Notes: a model not told the origin generated them from the letters alone. A stretch of 64,000 nucleotides of DNA from Opitutaceae bacterium BACL24 MAG-120322-bin51 (GCA_905182465.1 CAJJBI010000003.1:124001-188000); one strand, 5' to 3'. Shown: positions 49,917 through 60,223, numbered from the stretch's first letter. Program-made: numbers and translations.

Positions 49917-50205
49917 ATGATGTTTCCACAAAAAAAGAAAAAGAAGGTCGATTACGAGGCGCTTAACTCGTCACTCATGCGTATCCCTCGTATGGATGTG
50001 GCAGCCGCACGTAGTTTGATTAATGTTGGAGTCCGCGAAATCTACGACCTGAAGGGTCGGGCCCCAGAGATTTTGTTTGAAGAAGCTCGACTGAAGAATG
50101 AAGAAATTCCGCGTCGACCAGATTCGCTATTTTCGGATGGCCGTGTATTATGCTGAGTGTGAGACACCCGAAGTATCCAAAATGCATCCAAGCGAATGGA
50201 ACTAG
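49917..50205 (+). pseudogene. Cdd1-like helix-hairpin-helix protein, frameshifted
   Basis: The first frame reads MMFPQKKKKKVDYEALNSSL, then RIPRMDVAAARSLINVGVREIYDLKGR, a helix-hairpin-helix unit of the pathogenicity-locus (Cdd1) family. The expected ending VDQIRYFRMAVYYAECETPE is present but in another frame, up to TAG at 50203-50205. One extra base around 50111 explains this. The corrected protein would be about 95 aa, normal for the family. Its role is unknown; the HhH motif suggests nucleic-acid binding. It precedes the Lon-domain gene by 27 bases. Confidence 0.75.
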
Positions 50206-50232
50206 TTAGTGTGCTCAAACACCTAAGTTAAT

Positions 50233-50916
50233 ATGATCTCTCAAGAAATTGAAATTCCGCGCGAGGTGCCCGTCATGACCTTGAGCCAGACGGTGCTCTT
50301 TCCTCAGGCTATGATGCCTCTCTTTATATTTGAGCCGCGCTACCGTGAGATGCTCAGCACCGTGCTGGAAGAGGATCGAATCTTCGCTGTGGCGGCTCTG
50401 GATGAAAGGGATGAGGATGCTGAAGTATTGGAGACACCCTACTCGATTGCTGGGGTCGGTGTCGTGCGCGCTTGTAAGCAAAACCCAGATGGCACTTCAA
50501 ATTTAATACTACAAGGTCTCGCACGGGTTGAGTTTGAAAACTTTGTCTGCGAGGAACCCTATCGCCGTGCGCGTATCCAGAAGCTAATGAGCGAGTCCGA
50601 CGGCAGCGAAGAAACACTCGGCTCGATCCAACCCACTCTACTGGCCTTAGTTCAAATACAAATGCGCCTGGGTGCTGAGATCCCTCAGGAGGTCTTGCAG
50701 TTTCTTTCCAATATCAAAGAGCCTGAGAGCGTGCTCGATCTTGCGATTTATACGCTATGTCCGTCGGGAAGTTTCAAACAAGAGTTACTTGAAACGCGGG
50801 GTATTCTGGCCCGTTTTAACAAGTTTGAACGATTTTTGCGCTCGCAGGTCGAACGACTGAAGCTAGACCGCAAACTTAAAGGCGGATTGGATGAAGGCGG
50901 TATTGGAAACAATTAA
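50233..50916 (+). CDS. Lon-protease N-terminal (LON substrate-binding) domain protein
   Basis: Protein of 227 aa consisting of the LON N-domain alone: REVPVMTLSQTVLFPQAMMPLFIFEPRYREML, FAVAALDERDED, GVGVVRACKQNPDGTSNLILQGLAR, then a helical half. There is no ATPase or protease domain. Such stand-alone LON-domain proteins are common in bacteria with poorly known function, perhaps in substrate recognition. It lies just after the Cdd1-like gene on the same strand. Confidence 0.9.
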   Translation: MISQEIEIPREVPVMTLSQTVLFPQAMMPLFIFEPRYREMLSTVLEEDRIFAVAALDERDEDAEVLETPYSIAGVGVVRACKQNPDGTSNLILQGLARVEFENFVCEEPYRRARIQKLMSESDGSEETLGSIQPTLLALVQIQMRLGAEIPQEVLQFLSNIKEPESVLDLAIYTLCPSGSFKQELLETRGILARFNKFERFLRSQVERLKLDRKLKGGLDEGGIGNN

Positions 50917-51028
50917 CCTTTCGGCTTGGCGAAATAAAAACTGGGTATGCCTGCAGTTCGAGGACAAAACATGTAAGACATGAAGGAAACATTGTCAGAC
51001 GCTTAAAGTTTTGCCAATAATCTGTGGC

Positions 51029-52291
51029 ATGACTCCAGAAATCATAAGTGAATGGCTACAGCAGTATAAATTAAATGCAGGTATTGCCGGTATGCTCGGC
51101 CAGTTGGTGGCCGGCATTTACCTCTTCATATTGGTGTTTTTGGCTAATTTTGTAGCGAAGCGATTGATCACACATGTGATCCATCCGATCATCGGAAAAA
51201 CTTCGGTGCAGTGGGATGATCTCTTAATCGAGCATAAGGTGATCGTCCATTTTTCGCATATTGTGCCAGCAGCGATTATCCACTTTTTCGCGCCTGCACT
51301 CTTTGACAATTCGCCCGAGATTATTGGTCTCTTCCAGATACTAGTAAATACCTACCTAGTCGTCATCATCCTTCTCGTTATTAATGGTGCGCTGAATTTC
51401 ACTCGCGCCGTCTGGGAGCGGAACCCTGTCGGTAAGCGCTACCCCGCGAAGAGCTTTGTTCAGGCAGCGAAGTTGGTGATTAACTTAATCGGCCTGATAT
51501 TCATCCTTTCCGCAGTCCTCGGGAAATCTCCACTCGTATTCTTCTCTGGTCTCGGGGCGGTGACAGCAATTCTTCTTCTGATTTTTAAGGACGCCATACT
51601 CGGCCTTGTTGCTGGGTTTCAACTATCGGTTAATAATATGGTCATGGTGGGCGATTGGATCGAGATGCCTGGACGTGGTGCGGACGGTGATGTGATCGAT
51701 GTCTCGCTGACGACGGTTAAAGTGCAGAACTGGGACAAGACGATTACCACGATTCCTACCTACGCACTCATCACAGACTCATTTAAAAACTGGCGTGGCA
51801 TGAGTGAGGCGGGCGGTCGCCGAATTAAGCGCGCTCTGCACCTCGACATGCGGACGATTCAGTTTGCCGATGAGGCGCTACTCGAACGATGCAAAAGCAT
51901 GCGCCTGTTGCGACCCTATCTTGAATCAAAACTTGGGGAGATTAAAAAATACAATGACGGCGTAGGCGAAGAGCTCTCTGAGTTGATCAATGGTCGCCGC
52001 TTGACCAACGTAGGCACTTTCCGCGCTTACTGTGTGGCCTACCTGCGTGAGCACCCAAAAATCCACAAGGATATGACCTTACTCGTGCGGCAACTGTCCC
52101 CAGACTCCGTCGGGCTACCACTGGAAATATATGCATTTACCAACGACACCGCTTGGGGATCCTACGAAGACATCCAAGGAGACATCTTCGACCACTTATT
52201 ATCCGTACTCCCTGAGTTCGGACTCAGCGCCTACCAATCGCCTAGTGGCGCAGACATGGAAAAAATTGGCTTTGGGTTAAAGGATAAGTAA
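51029..52291 (+). CDS. MscS-family mechanosensitive channel (YbdG-like)
   Basis: About 420 aa from the ATG at 51029 (a TTG at 51011 is also in frame). Five or so hydrophobic segments in the first ~180 residues lead to the pore-type helix FFSGLGAVTAILLLIFKDAILGLVAG. The MscS beta-domain follows (NMVMVGDWIEMPGRGADGDVIDVSLTTVKVQNWD, then TTIPTYALITDSFKNWRGM), then a C-terminal alpha/beta domain. The DWIEMPxxGADG sequence is typical of the YbdG/small-conductance subgroup. It releases solutes on hypo-osmotic shock at the inner membrane. It is convergent with parB. Confidence 0.93.
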   Translation: MTPEIISEWLQQYKLNAGIAGMLGQLVAGIYLFILVFLANFVAKRLITHVIHPIIGKTSVQWDDLLIEHKVIVHFSHIVPAAIIHFFAPALFDNSPEIIGLFQILVNTYLVVIILLVINGALNFTRAVWERNPVGKRYPAKSFVQAAKLVINLIGLIFILSAVLGKSPLVFFSGLGAVTAILLLIFKDAILGLVAGFQLSVNNMVMVGDWIEMPGRGADGDVIDVSLTTVKVQNWDKTITTIPTYALITDSFKNWRGMSEAGGRRIKRALHLDMRTIQFADEALLERCKSMRLLRPYLESKLGEIKKYNDGVGEELSELINGRRLTNVGTFRAYCVAYLREHPKIHKDMTLLVRQLSPDSVGLPLEIYAFTNDTAWGSYEDIQGDIFDHLLSVLPEFGLSAYQSPSGADMEKIGFGLKDK

Positions 52292-52298
52292 GCAATGC

Positions 52299-53285
52299 CT
52301 ACTGTAAGCCTAACTTCTCTAGGATGCGGTCGAGGTCGTCGTTACCAAAATAATCGATAGTGATGCGACCCTTCTTAGGCGTGTGCTTCAAAGCAACGCG
52401 CGTATTAAAATGATCGCTCATACGTTTTTCGAGATCGCGGATCGCTGTTTGTTCGGCTTCTGGGGGCTTGCCTTTCACCTTTTCGCTTGAACCGCCGCTA
52501 CCCTCTTTGAGGCGGCGAACTTGGGCTTCGGCTTCGCGAACGCTCATGCCTGTTTCGATGATGCGGCGAGCGAGTAACTTGCGGTGTTCAGCGCTTTCGA
52601 GGCCAAGGAGAACCTTAGCATGGCCCGTTGAAATGAGTCGGCGACTGAGAAAGCCTTGAATTTCGGAACCTAGAGTCAGTAGACGTAGCGCATTCGCCAC
52701 AGTGGCACGACCTTTACCTACGCGTTCGGCGGCAGCCTCTTGCGTCAGGTCGAAATCGCGGACGAGGCTAGCATAGCCAAGGGCTTCGTCGATAGGGTTT
52801 AGATTCTCGCGCTGTAAATTTTCTATCAATGCGATTGCGGCCGAAGAAGCGTCGCTGGCCTCGATGATACGTGCTGGAATGAGCTTCAGCTTTAGGTGTC
52901 TGAATGCATGCAGGCGGCGTTCGCCAGCAATGAGTTCGAATTTACCCTTTTTCTCACGGACAACGACGGGCTGTAGTAGACCTTCGGACTGGATACTCTT
53001 TGCGAGTTCTTCGACGTGCTCAGGATGAATCTCGCTCCGCGGTTGATAGGGATTGGCGATAATACGTTTAACCTCAATCTCGCGAAAGCCAGGGGCGTTC
53101 GGAGCAATTGTGCTGACGGGTGCTGGTTTGGCCGTTGCCGGTTGCTTCTTTGCGGCTGCCTTTTTTACAGGCGCTGTAGTTTTGGTTATCGCTTTGGCTT
53201 CGGCTTCGGCTTTTGGCTTAGAACTACTGGTGCCGGAGATGAGGCCACCTAGTCCGCGGCCGAGTCTGGTTTTAGAATTGGACAT
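52299..53285 (-). CDS. parB: Chromosome-partitioning protein ParB
   Basis: Protein of 328 aa. MSNSKTRLGRGLGGLISG is the normal ParB start, followed by an unusually long Lys/Ala/Pro-rich linker (~20-65). The CTPase N-domain has EVKRIIANPYQPR and LIAGERRLHAFRHL. The helix-turn-helix is LTQEAAAERVGKGRATVANALRLL, and a C-terminal dimerisation region ends LDRILEKLGLQ. ParB binds parS and loads onto DNA as a CTP-dependent clamp. parA is not adjacent in this window, and the next gene upstream is a LysM protein. I did not find a clear parS (consensus TGTTNCACGTGAAACA) in the neighbourhood. Confidence 0.95.
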   Translation of the reverse strand: MSNSKTRLGRGLGGLISGTSSSKPKAEAEAKAITKTTAPVKKAAAKKQPATAKPAPVSTIAPNAPGFREIEVKRIIANPYQPRSEIHPEHVEELAKSIQSEGLLQPVVVREKKGKFELIAGERRLHAFRHLKLKLIPARIIEASDASSAAIALIENLQRENLNPIDEALGYASLVRDFDLTQEAAAERVGKGRATVANALRLLTLGSEIQGFLSRRLISTGHAKVLLGLESAEHRKLLARRIIETGMSVREAEAQVRRLKEGSGGSSEKVKGKPPEAEQTAIRDLEKRMSDHFNTRVALKHTPKKGRITIDYFGNDDLDRILEKLGLQ

Positions 53286-53299
53286 GTTTGAGGAGCTTT

Positions 53300-53905
53300 T
53301 TATTGAGAAACAGGTATAAAGATGGTCTCGCCGACCTGAAGGTCTTTCGACGGGTTGACTATCTTGTTAGCATTTTGAATATGCTTGATCGTGGAACCGT
53401 GATCGCGGGCAATTTTACTGAGAGTATCACCCGAGCGGACAACGTAAGTCTTACCGGTCTTGGGGAAATTGTCGGAGAAATGAATAGGTGTCGCGACTTT
53501 TGGCTGATTGTAGGCGGCCTTGGCGATGGAGTTGATGGCTACCTGAGTTTCTTTGGCGAGTGCGCTAATTTGACGGTTCAGCTCTGCTAGGATCTGCTGT
53601 CTCTGTTGCGCATCGGCAGAGCCATACTCGCGGCGCAGAGTTTCAATCGCTACTGATAGATTAGAAATTTGCGCATTGGTATCGCTTTTAGAGCTTGCTG
53701 TAGAAACCTGAGAGCGAAGACGGGCGTTTTCACGGCGCAACTCTTCGATTTCGAGACGCATCGTTTTAAGACTCTGACCCAGGAGATTGACGTCTTGACT
53801 AAGATTAGCCACGGCAACTCGTAAATTGTCCTGTGCGGCAACGGGGCTGACGAGCAGGAAGACACTTATAAAGCTGAGAAGCGCCCTGAAGGAAAACTTT
53901 GTCAT
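53300..53905 (-). CDS. Secreted LysM-domain coiled-coil protein
   Basis: About 201 aa from the ATG at 53905 (MTKFSFRALLSFISVFLLVS signal peptide); a longer in-frame start at 53983 is less likely. A coiled-coil segment (NLSQDVNLLGQSLKTMRLEIEELRRENARLRSQ and on) leads to a C-terminal LysM domain, TYVVRSGDTLSKIARDHGSTIKHIQNANKI...GETIFIPV. LysM binds peptidoglycan GlcNAc, so it is likely a periplasmic wall-associated protein. It ends 14 bases before the parB start and is probably co-transcribed. Confidence 0.9.
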   Translation of the reverse strand: MTKFSFRALLSFISVFLLVSPVAAQDNLRVAVANLSQDVNLLGQSLKTMRLEIEELRRENARLRSQVSTASSKSDTNAQISNLSVAIETLRREYGSADAQQRQQILAELNRQISALAKETQVAINSIAKAAYNQPKVATPIHFSDNFPKTGKTYVVRSGDTLSKIARDHGSTIKHIQNANKIVNPSKDLQVGETIFIPVSQ

Positions 53906-53957
53906 GTAAGATAAGATTTTCGGCGCAGCTTGAAATGTCAAAGAAAAGAGTTGGTGG

Positions 53958-54836
53958 ATGGGCGTATTATCTATGATCTTCAATCAAATGATTCAAGAAA
54001 ACCAATACTGGGTGCATGATTTGAGCCCTTTACTGTTTCGCTTTCCTGAGAATCCCCTCGGACTGGATGGAGTTCGCTATTACGGACTGGCCTACCTACT
54101 TGGTTTCCTGGGTGCTTGGATGCTACTCAAATTGTACGATTCTAAAGGTAAGTTCACCATCGATGCGGATGCTCGGTCGACCTTGATGACGGCGATCATC
54201 ATAGGTGTGTTGGCAGGTGGACGCATTGGTTACATGCTACTTTATGACCTGGAGGCTTTTTTGGCTAATCCCCTACTCGTCTTCCGCGTCGACCAAGGTG
54301 GCATGGCAAGCCATGGTGGCTTTGTGGGCGTACTATTGGCTCTCATCTGGTATGCCAGAAAGCAGAAGTGCGGTTTCCTCGAGCTATGCGATGTCGTGGT
54401 CACACTCGCGCCACTTGGCCTCATGTTGGGGCGTATCGCTAACTTTATCAATGGTGAGCTGTGGGGTCGTGTGACAAATGTAAGTTGGGCAGTCATCTTC
54501 CCTGACAGTCCCAAAAACTACAGTGTGGCACTGCAAAAATATGGCGCAGAACCCAGGCACCCTTCACAGCTCTACGAAGCCGTCCTGGAAGGCGGACTTA
54601 TGTTGGCTTATGTGCAGTGGCGCTTCTGGTGCACGCGTCCTTGCGCAGGGCAATTGAGTGGCGAGTTTTTGATCGGCTACGGAATCGTTCGGATTTTAGG
54701 TGAAATGTTTCGTGAGCCAGATGCCGACTTAATTTTTGGGCTGAGTCGTGGGCAGTTTTACTCGATCTTTATGATTCTAGCGGGGGCGCTCACAATCTGG
54801 ATCGTGAGGCGGCGGAGGAAATATTCTCACCTCTGA
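53958..54836 (+). CDS. lgt: Prolipoprotein diacylglyceryl transferase
   Basis: Lgt moves diacylglycerol from phosphatidylglycerol to the lipobox Cys of prolipoproteins in the inner membrane. 292 aa with about seven transmembrane segments. The signature GRIANFINGELWGRVT is present, as are the His-containing VRYYGLAYLLGF, DQGGMASHGGFVG and RHPSQLYEAVLEG. Start codons at 53973 and 53988 are also possible because the first ten residues are not conserved. It is divergent from the LysM gene. Confidence 0.96.
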   Translation: MGVLSMIFNQMIQENQYWVHDLSPLLFRFPENPLGLDGVRYYGLAYLLGFLGAWMLLKLYDSKGKFTIDADARSTLMTAIIIGVLAGGRIGYMLLYDLEAFLANPLLVFRVDQGGMASHGGFVGVLLALIWYARKQKCGFLELCDVVVTLAPLGLMLGRIANFINGELWGRVTNVSWAVIFPDSPKNYSVALQKYGAEPRHPSQLYEAVLEGGLMLAYVQWRFWCTRPCAGQLSGEFLIGYGIVRILGEMFREPDADLIFGLSRGQFYSIFMILAGALTIWIVRRRRKYSHL

Positions 54837-54863
54837 AAACAGCGATCGCACAAGAAAAAGGAA

Positions 54864-56159
54864 TTAAGCTTTGAGCACAAACCCGTCAGGCACGATTGCG
54901 TCCTTGCAGACGACGAGGACGCCGTCGCGGATGGCAACATCCACATCTGACCCGAAATTATCGGGTAACCCAGTTGGGTCGAGCACGACGTTATTTCCTA
55001 TACGGACATTCTTATCGAGGATTGCATTTTTCACGATGCAGTTTTGTCCGACCCCGTAGTCTGGACGTTTGAGCGCTTTGTTATCTTCAAGATCCTCAAG
55101 CGTTTCAAAGCAATCGGCGCCCATCATGACGACGTTCTCAAGTAGAGATTGATCGCGGACGACAGAGCGCACTCCCAGTGTGGAGTGATTGATCTTTGCG
55201 CCTGTGACAATACAACCGTCGGCGAGTATCGCACGGTTGATGACGCATGAGTTGATCTTCGATGCGGGAAGAAAGCGCGCGCGAGTGAATATGCGTGCGT
55301 CCTCGTCAAAAAAGTTGAATGGCGGCACTGGGTCCGTCAGGCGGATATTGGAGTCGAAGAAGGCTTTAACCGTCCCGATATCCTCCCAATAATCGTCGAA
55401 GACGTAACTACAAATCTTTGACTGACCAAGCATAGCAGGAATGATTTCTTTACCGAAATCGGTGGCATCAGTTTTTAATGCTTCAATTAGAGTTTTCGCG
55501 TTAAAGACATAGATGCCCATAGAGGCTAGACAGTAATCCTTAGCGCCTGGATCCTTCATTTTGTTTTTTACGCTATCACCAACAGCAAGACCACGAATCA
55601 CTTTGGGGTCACTTGGCTTTTCGACGAACTCGGTCACCTCTAAATTATCGTTGATCCGCATCAATCCGAGCCCCTCAGCTTGATCAAGACCGAGCGGCTT
55701 CGCCGTGATCGTGACATCTGCGCCAGAAGCATCATGCTCACGAACTACGTCCTCCAGGTCCATGCGAAATAGCTGGTCACCCGAAAGGATTACGTAGAGA
55801 TCGCCTTCACTATTTCCTTGGAAATGGTGCATATTTTGGCGAACCGCATCGGCCGTACCTTGATACCAATTGTCGCTCTTGTCCGTTTGTTCAGCGGATA
55901 GGATATCGACGAAGCCACCTGCATAGGGATCGAACTTGTAGGACTCCTGGATGTGTCGGTGGAGCGAAAAGGTATTAAATTGCGATAGAACGAAGATCTG
56001 ATTAAAGCCAGAATTGAGGCAGTTGCTGATCGGGATATCAACCAAGCGATACTTGCCAGCTAGCGGCACAGCAGGCTTACAGCGATCCCTCGTCAAAGGG
56101 CTGAGGCGAGAGCCGCGACCACCGCCCATTATGATACAGATTACTTTTCGTTTTTTCAT
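54864..56159 (-). CDS. glgC: Glucose-1-phosphate adenylyltransferase
   Basis: ADP-glucose pyrophosphorylase of 431 aa, the first committed enzyme of glycogen synthesis. The nucleotidyltransferase motif IIMGGGRGSRLSPLTRDRCKPAVPLAGKYRLVDIPISNC opens the protein. WYQGTADAVRQN, ILSGDQLFRMD, EFVEKPSDP and DYWEDIGTVKAFFDSN are all present. A C-terminal left-handed beta-helix (ILADGCIVTGAKINHSTLG, ILDKNVRIGNNVVLDP) carries the allosteric region. It is divergent from glmS, with 71 bases between starts. Confidence 0.97.
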   Translation of the reverse strand: MKKRKVICIIMGGGRGSRLSPLTRDRCKPAVPLAGKYRLVDIPISNCLNSGFNQIFVLSQFNTFSLHRHIQESYKFDPYAGGFVDILSAEQTDKSDNWYQGTADAVRQNMHHFQGNSEGDLYVILSGDQLFRMDLEDVVREHDASGADVTITAKPLGLDQAEGLGLMRINDNLEVTEFVEKPSDPKVIRGLAVGDSVKNKMKDPGAKDYCLASMGIYVFNAKTLIEALKTDATDFGKEIIPAMLGQSKICSYVFDDYWEDIGTVKAFFDSNIRLTDPVPPFNFFDEDARIFTRARFLPASKINSCVINRAILADGCIVTGAKINHSTLGVRSVVRDQSLLENVVMMGADCFETLEDLEDNKALKRPDYGVGQNCIVKNAILDKNVRIGNNVVLDPTGLPDNFGSDVDVAIRDGVLVVCKDAIVPDGFVLKA

Positions 56160-56230
56160 AGGTCGCTCCAGTATAAGGTGAATGCAATAAGCTTGAAACT
56201 TAGAGAGTCTCAGAGCTTATTTGAAGCTTT

Positions 56231-58081
56231 ATGTGTGGAATAGTTGGATATATCGGCCTCGATCGTGCGGGAAGTGTAATGCTGGATGGTCTCAAGCGCT
56301 TGGAATACCGAGGCTACGACTCATCAGGCATGGTTGTCTCTGCCGGCAAGGGCTTTGAACAAATCAAACGCACCGGTCGTGTGGTCAAACTAGAGGAATC
56401 ACTCAAAGAGCCACAACTCGGCGGCAATCTTGGCATTAGCCACACACGTTGGGCGACCCACGGTGATGTGAGTGAAGCCAACGCTCACCCCCATACGAGT
56501 AGTGACGGTAAAATTTCTTTGGTTCATAATGGAGTGATTGAGAACTATAACGGAATGAAGGATTTTCTTGCGGGAAAAGGCTATACCTTCCAGTCGGAAA
56601 CGGACTCAGAAGCACTCTGTAATTTAATCGCTTACCACTACGATAAGGAGCCGAAAGACGGTAAAAAGAATCCTTTCCATGAAGCAGTCCGCAAGAGTCT
56701 ACGACACGTCGAAGGCACCTATGGGATCGCTGTGGTCTGCCCTGACTTCCCTGAGGACTTAATTGGGGCTCGCAAGGGCTCTCCTCTAATTGTCGGGATC
56801 GGTAAGGGCGAACACCTCCTTGCATCCGACGTCAGCGCAATCACCCATTGCACCCAGAACGTCGTCTATCTTGACGATAACGAAGTTGTGCATCTCAAAA
56901 AAGACAACTTCTCCATTTCTACTGTCTCCAGTAAGAGCGTCGAGGCGGTCATCCACAAAGTCGATTGGGACACGTCCGAAGCGGAGCTCGGCGACTACGA
57001 TCACTTCATGCAAAAGGAGATCTTTGAGCAGCCGACTTCGTTGGAGAACGGTATGCGCGGACGTTTCTCCGACGACGGCAGCACGGCGTTTTTCGGGGGC
57101 CTAAATCTAAATCCACAAGAGCTCTGTCAGATTGATCGCATACTCTTCCTAGCCTGTGGCACTGCTTGGCATTCCTGCCTAGTAGCAGAGTATTTAATCG
57201 AGCGTTTTGCCCGCATACCCGTCGAGGTGGAGTATGCTTCTGAGTTTCGCTATCGCAACGCACCACTCGACAAAAACACACTGGTGGTCGCTATTAGTCA
57301 GTCTGGTGAAACTATCGACACCCTCGGTGCACTTCGTGAGGCCAAGCGTAAGGGCTTTCGTACACTCGCGATCAACAACAGCGTCGGCTCGACCATCGCC
57401 CGCGAAAGTGATGGTGGAATTTACCAACACGCAGGGTCTGAGATTGGCGTAGCTTCGACTAAGGCATTTACTTCGCAGATCATGATCTGCGCCATGCTAG
57501 CGCTCTACCTTGGTCGACTCCGCGACCTGAGTTATGGGGATGGTGTTCAGATCGTGAATGCTCTTAAAAAATTGCCCGAGCAAGTTAAAGAAATCCTCAA
57601 GCAGAACGATAAAATTGCGGCCGTCGCCAAGAAGTTCGCTAAATATGAAGACTGCCTCTTTCTTGGTCGACAGCTGATGTTCCCTATCGCGCTGGAAGGT
57701 GCCCTAAAGCTTAAAGAGATCTCCTATATTCACGCTGAGGGCTATCCAGCAGCCGAGATGAAACACGGCCCCATCGCATTAATTTGTGAAGACTGCCCTA
57801 GCGTCTTTCTTGTGACCAGTGGCGAGACGTTCAGCAAAAGCCTAGCCAACGTGCAGGAAGTCAAAGCCCGCAAGGGAAAGGTTATCTGCATCGCAACCGA
57901 AGATTGCGACATACCCGACGGGCTGGTCGATGAAACGATATTAGTTCCCGAGTGCCACGAGATCGTGAAGCCTATTTTGATGAGTATTCCAATCCAGCTC
58001 TTTAGCTATCATGTCGCTCTAGAGCGCGGATGCGATGTGGATAAGCCGCGCAATTTGGCGAAGTCAGTTACGGTGGAATAA
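56231..58081 (+). CDS. glmS: Glutamine-fructose-6-phosphate aminotransferase (isomerizing)
   Basis: Protein of 616 aa that makes glucosamine-6-phosphate from fructose-6-phosphate and glutamine for peptidoglycan and LPS. The N-terminal glutaminase has the nucleophile Cys2 in MCGIVGYIG, with YRGYDSSGM and THTRWATHG-like (SHTRWATHGDVSE). Two SIS domains follow (ISQSGETIDTLGALREAKRKG; LGRQLMFPIALEGALKLKEISYIHAEGYPAAEMKHGPIALI). It ends with the conserved DKPRNLAKSVTVE. I see no glmS ribozyme in the short upstream region shared with glgC. Confidence 0.98.
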   Translation: MCGIVGYIGLDRAGSVMLDGLKRLEYRGYDSSGMVVSAGKGFEQIKRTGRVVKLEESLKEPQLGGNLGISHTRWATHGDVSEANAHPHTSSDGKISLVHNGVIENYNGMKDFLAGKGYTFQSETDSEALCNLIAYHYDKEPKDGKKNPFHEAVRKSLRHVEGTYGIAVVCPDFPEDLIGARKGSPLIVGIGKGEHLLASDVSAITHCTQNVVYLDDNEVVHLKKDNFSISTVSSKSVEAVIHKVDWDTSEAELGDYDHFMQKEIFEQPTSLENGMRGRFSDDGSTAFFGGLNLNPQELCQIDRILFLACGTAWHSCLVAEYLIERFARIPVEVEYASEFRYRNAPLDKNTLVVAISQSGETIDTLGALREAKRKGFRTLAINNSVGSTIARESDGGIYQHAGSEIGVASTKAFTSQIMICAMLALYLGRLRDLSYGDGVQIVNALKKLPEQVKEILKQNDKIAAVAKKFAKYEDCLFLGRQLMFPIALEGALKLKEISYIHAEGYPAAEMKHGPIALICEDCPSVFLVTSGETFSKSLANVQEVKARKGKVICIATEDCDIPDGLVDETILVPECHEIVKPILMSIPIQLFSYHVALERGCDVDKPRNLAKSVTVE

Positions 58082-58106
58082 CTCTCGTTTAATAAAAGAA
58101 TAAAAA

Positions 58107-59668
58107 ATGGTCATTAATAAATTGGTATCTATTGGTTTAACACAGCTTGCATGCCTACTAGTCTGCTGCATTGGCTCTGGCAGTAGTTATGCTCAAAAAA
58201 AGCCAAACATAGTTTTCATCATTTCTGACGATGTTGGCTTTGAGGAAATCGGGTGTTATGGCGTAATCGATAGAGAATCGATCACTCCAAACATTGACTC
58301 TCTAGCAGAAAAAGGAGTCCGCTTTAATACTTGTTATGCACAAGCAATTTGTGGGCCTTCTCGGGCAATGTTATATACTGGGAACTACGCGGTACACACA
58401 GGTCAATACGACAACAAACTAAAATATCTCAAATCAGATGCTGAAACTGTTCGCGGGAGGAGGAGTGAACATCGCAATTATTTCCAATCCCTACCATGCT
58501 TAACAAAAATAATGAAAGACGGTGGCTATTCCGTTGGCTGGGCAGGCAAGTGGCATCACACTGAAATAGCGGGAGGTCACGTACATAAAGTATCTAAGGA
58601 AATAGGAATAGACACCTACATAGAATATAGTTCTAGCCCAAAATGTATGAAAATCTTATTGGGGAAAAATTGATACCCGATGACACCTGGGAAAGATCAG
58701 CCATCGGCGGGGAACCAATTATTTCACGCTATTGGAAGCCAGGATTCATTAAAGACGGGGAAATGATGGAGACCGACATGAATGATTATGGCCCGGATAT
58801 TCTTGCTAATTTTATATGTGAGGAAATTAAAAAAGAGCGCCCAGATGACCAGCCATTCTTCCTCATGTATACAATGAATCTAGCGCATAGTGCCCACTGC
58901 GTAACACCCTATGAAGTAGCCGCAGGAGCCTCTCCAGATAATACGCACATAAGAAAAGGGTCACCTGAAGGTGCGGAAATATTTAAAAGTCAGGTTCGTT
59001 ACATGGATGCATTAGTTGGGCGCATCATAGACACAGTTGAAGCGCAGGGCTTAAGTGAGGATACTATAATTATCTATACATCAGATAATGGAACGACGTC
59101 TTCAGCCAAAGGAAAGGGTGTTGAATATGGTGTTCACGTCCCATTCGTCCTATCAGGGCCTCAAATAAACATAGCTGGACCTACCGACGAACTGATGGAT
59201 TTTACAGATATCCTACCCACCTTTGCTGAATGGGCTGGGGTTGACCTAAGTGATGAAAAGTATGACGGGATAAGTATAGCTCCCTTCCTAAGTGGGAGCA
59301 CCAATGTTACAAAGCCTGCGATCTATTCATTTCCTGGGCCAGCAAGGTTGATAAGAACCAAAACACACTTATTAGAAGCGGTTAGCCCACTCTATGACCA
59401 AGCCCGAGGGAAACTATACAAAACAAATGGTTCTTTCGACGGGAAAGGATATGAGAATTTAGCTTTAAGTGATGATTATCTTAAAATTCAGAGTGAATTT
59501 GAACAATTGAAAGCACGACTACCCTCCGTCCTTCCGGAGAGTTTTTCTGATATCATCTGGGAAAGAGAGGAAATGCAAAAAGCTAAGGCATATTTTGACG
59601 ATGCGAAGCGAAAAAGACTGACCCTATCCTTGCCTAAGGACTATGTTTTTTACGATGACTCATTGTAA
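58107..59668 (+). pseudogene. Secreted family S1 sulfatase, single-base frameshift
   Basis: The signal peptide ends near GSSYAQ. VFIISDDVGFEEIGCYG supplies the metal Asp pair, CGPSR is the formylglycine motif (Cys near residue 82), and WAGKWHH follows. After YSSSPK the frame breaks in an A4 run at 58640-58643; one more A would restore it. It then continues MYENLIGEKLIPDD..., [31 protein letters not shown] and VPFVLSGPQ to 59668. The corrected length is about 520 aa. It is AT-richer than the sulfatases of the fucan locus and lies 25 bases after glmS, away from them. A homopolymer indel is consistent with a sequencing artefact or with slippage. Confidence 0.88.
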
Positions 59669-59894
59669 TATTGTTACAATATTCTGAGAGTTATTTCTAG
59701 TTTCTTATTGTTGGCCAAGGATTTAAGTCAGTTCCTGAGCCTTCCTCATACGCTTGGATGGCGGGAGTATTTGCGCTGTTTCTCGCTTGTAATAGGCGCA
59801 GGTAGCACAAAGTAGATCGCCCTCTTACGGGGAACTTACGCACAGCGGCGTTTCAGAAAGGTGTCTACATTTTGAACTGTGTTTATGGACTCGT

Positions 59895-60214
59895 CTATTT
59901 ACGGCGTCCCATTTGTTCAAACAAGATAGGCTTAAAGCCTCTAATCTCTTTGGGTACTAGGGCATCAGCATTTAATCCGTAATTACCGCAGCGGTAATCA
60001 ATTAATCCTGGGTCCCCTTTTGTAGCCCAATTATCTTCAGCATCTAAAACCTTAGAGTTATCTTTGATACCAGAGTTAGTATCTACATTACTCTCCATTA
60101 AGATGTCTTCGTTAGGGTTATATAGCACGTTGCTATATACATAACTCACCGGCCGAAAAAATCGTCTTCTATTTTCAGGCAAGCATACCGCAAAGTCTCG
60201 GTATTTGCTATGAG
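59895..60214 (-). pseudogene. C-terminal remnant of a parallel beta-helix polysaccharide-degrading-type protein
   Basis: The open frame from about 60214 to 59895 gives FAVCLPENRRRFFRPVSYVY, SNVLYNPNEDILMESNV, DAEDNWATKGDPGLIDYRCGNYGLNAD and GFKPILFEQMGRRK. The NW...DPGF-D...GF-PI-FE-MG pattern is the usual ending of secreted right-handed beta-helix proteins (lyase-like) in Planctomycetes and Verrucomicrobia. No start, signal or helix repeats precede it, so it is the tail of a lost gene. Family assignment is by pattern recognition only. Confidence 0.5.
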
Positions 60215-60223
60215 GCGTGTTTT

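Noticed and set aside
56160-56230. glmS ribozyme upstream of glmS
   Set aside because: Only 71 bases separate the glgC and glmS starts, and no ribozyme core is visible.
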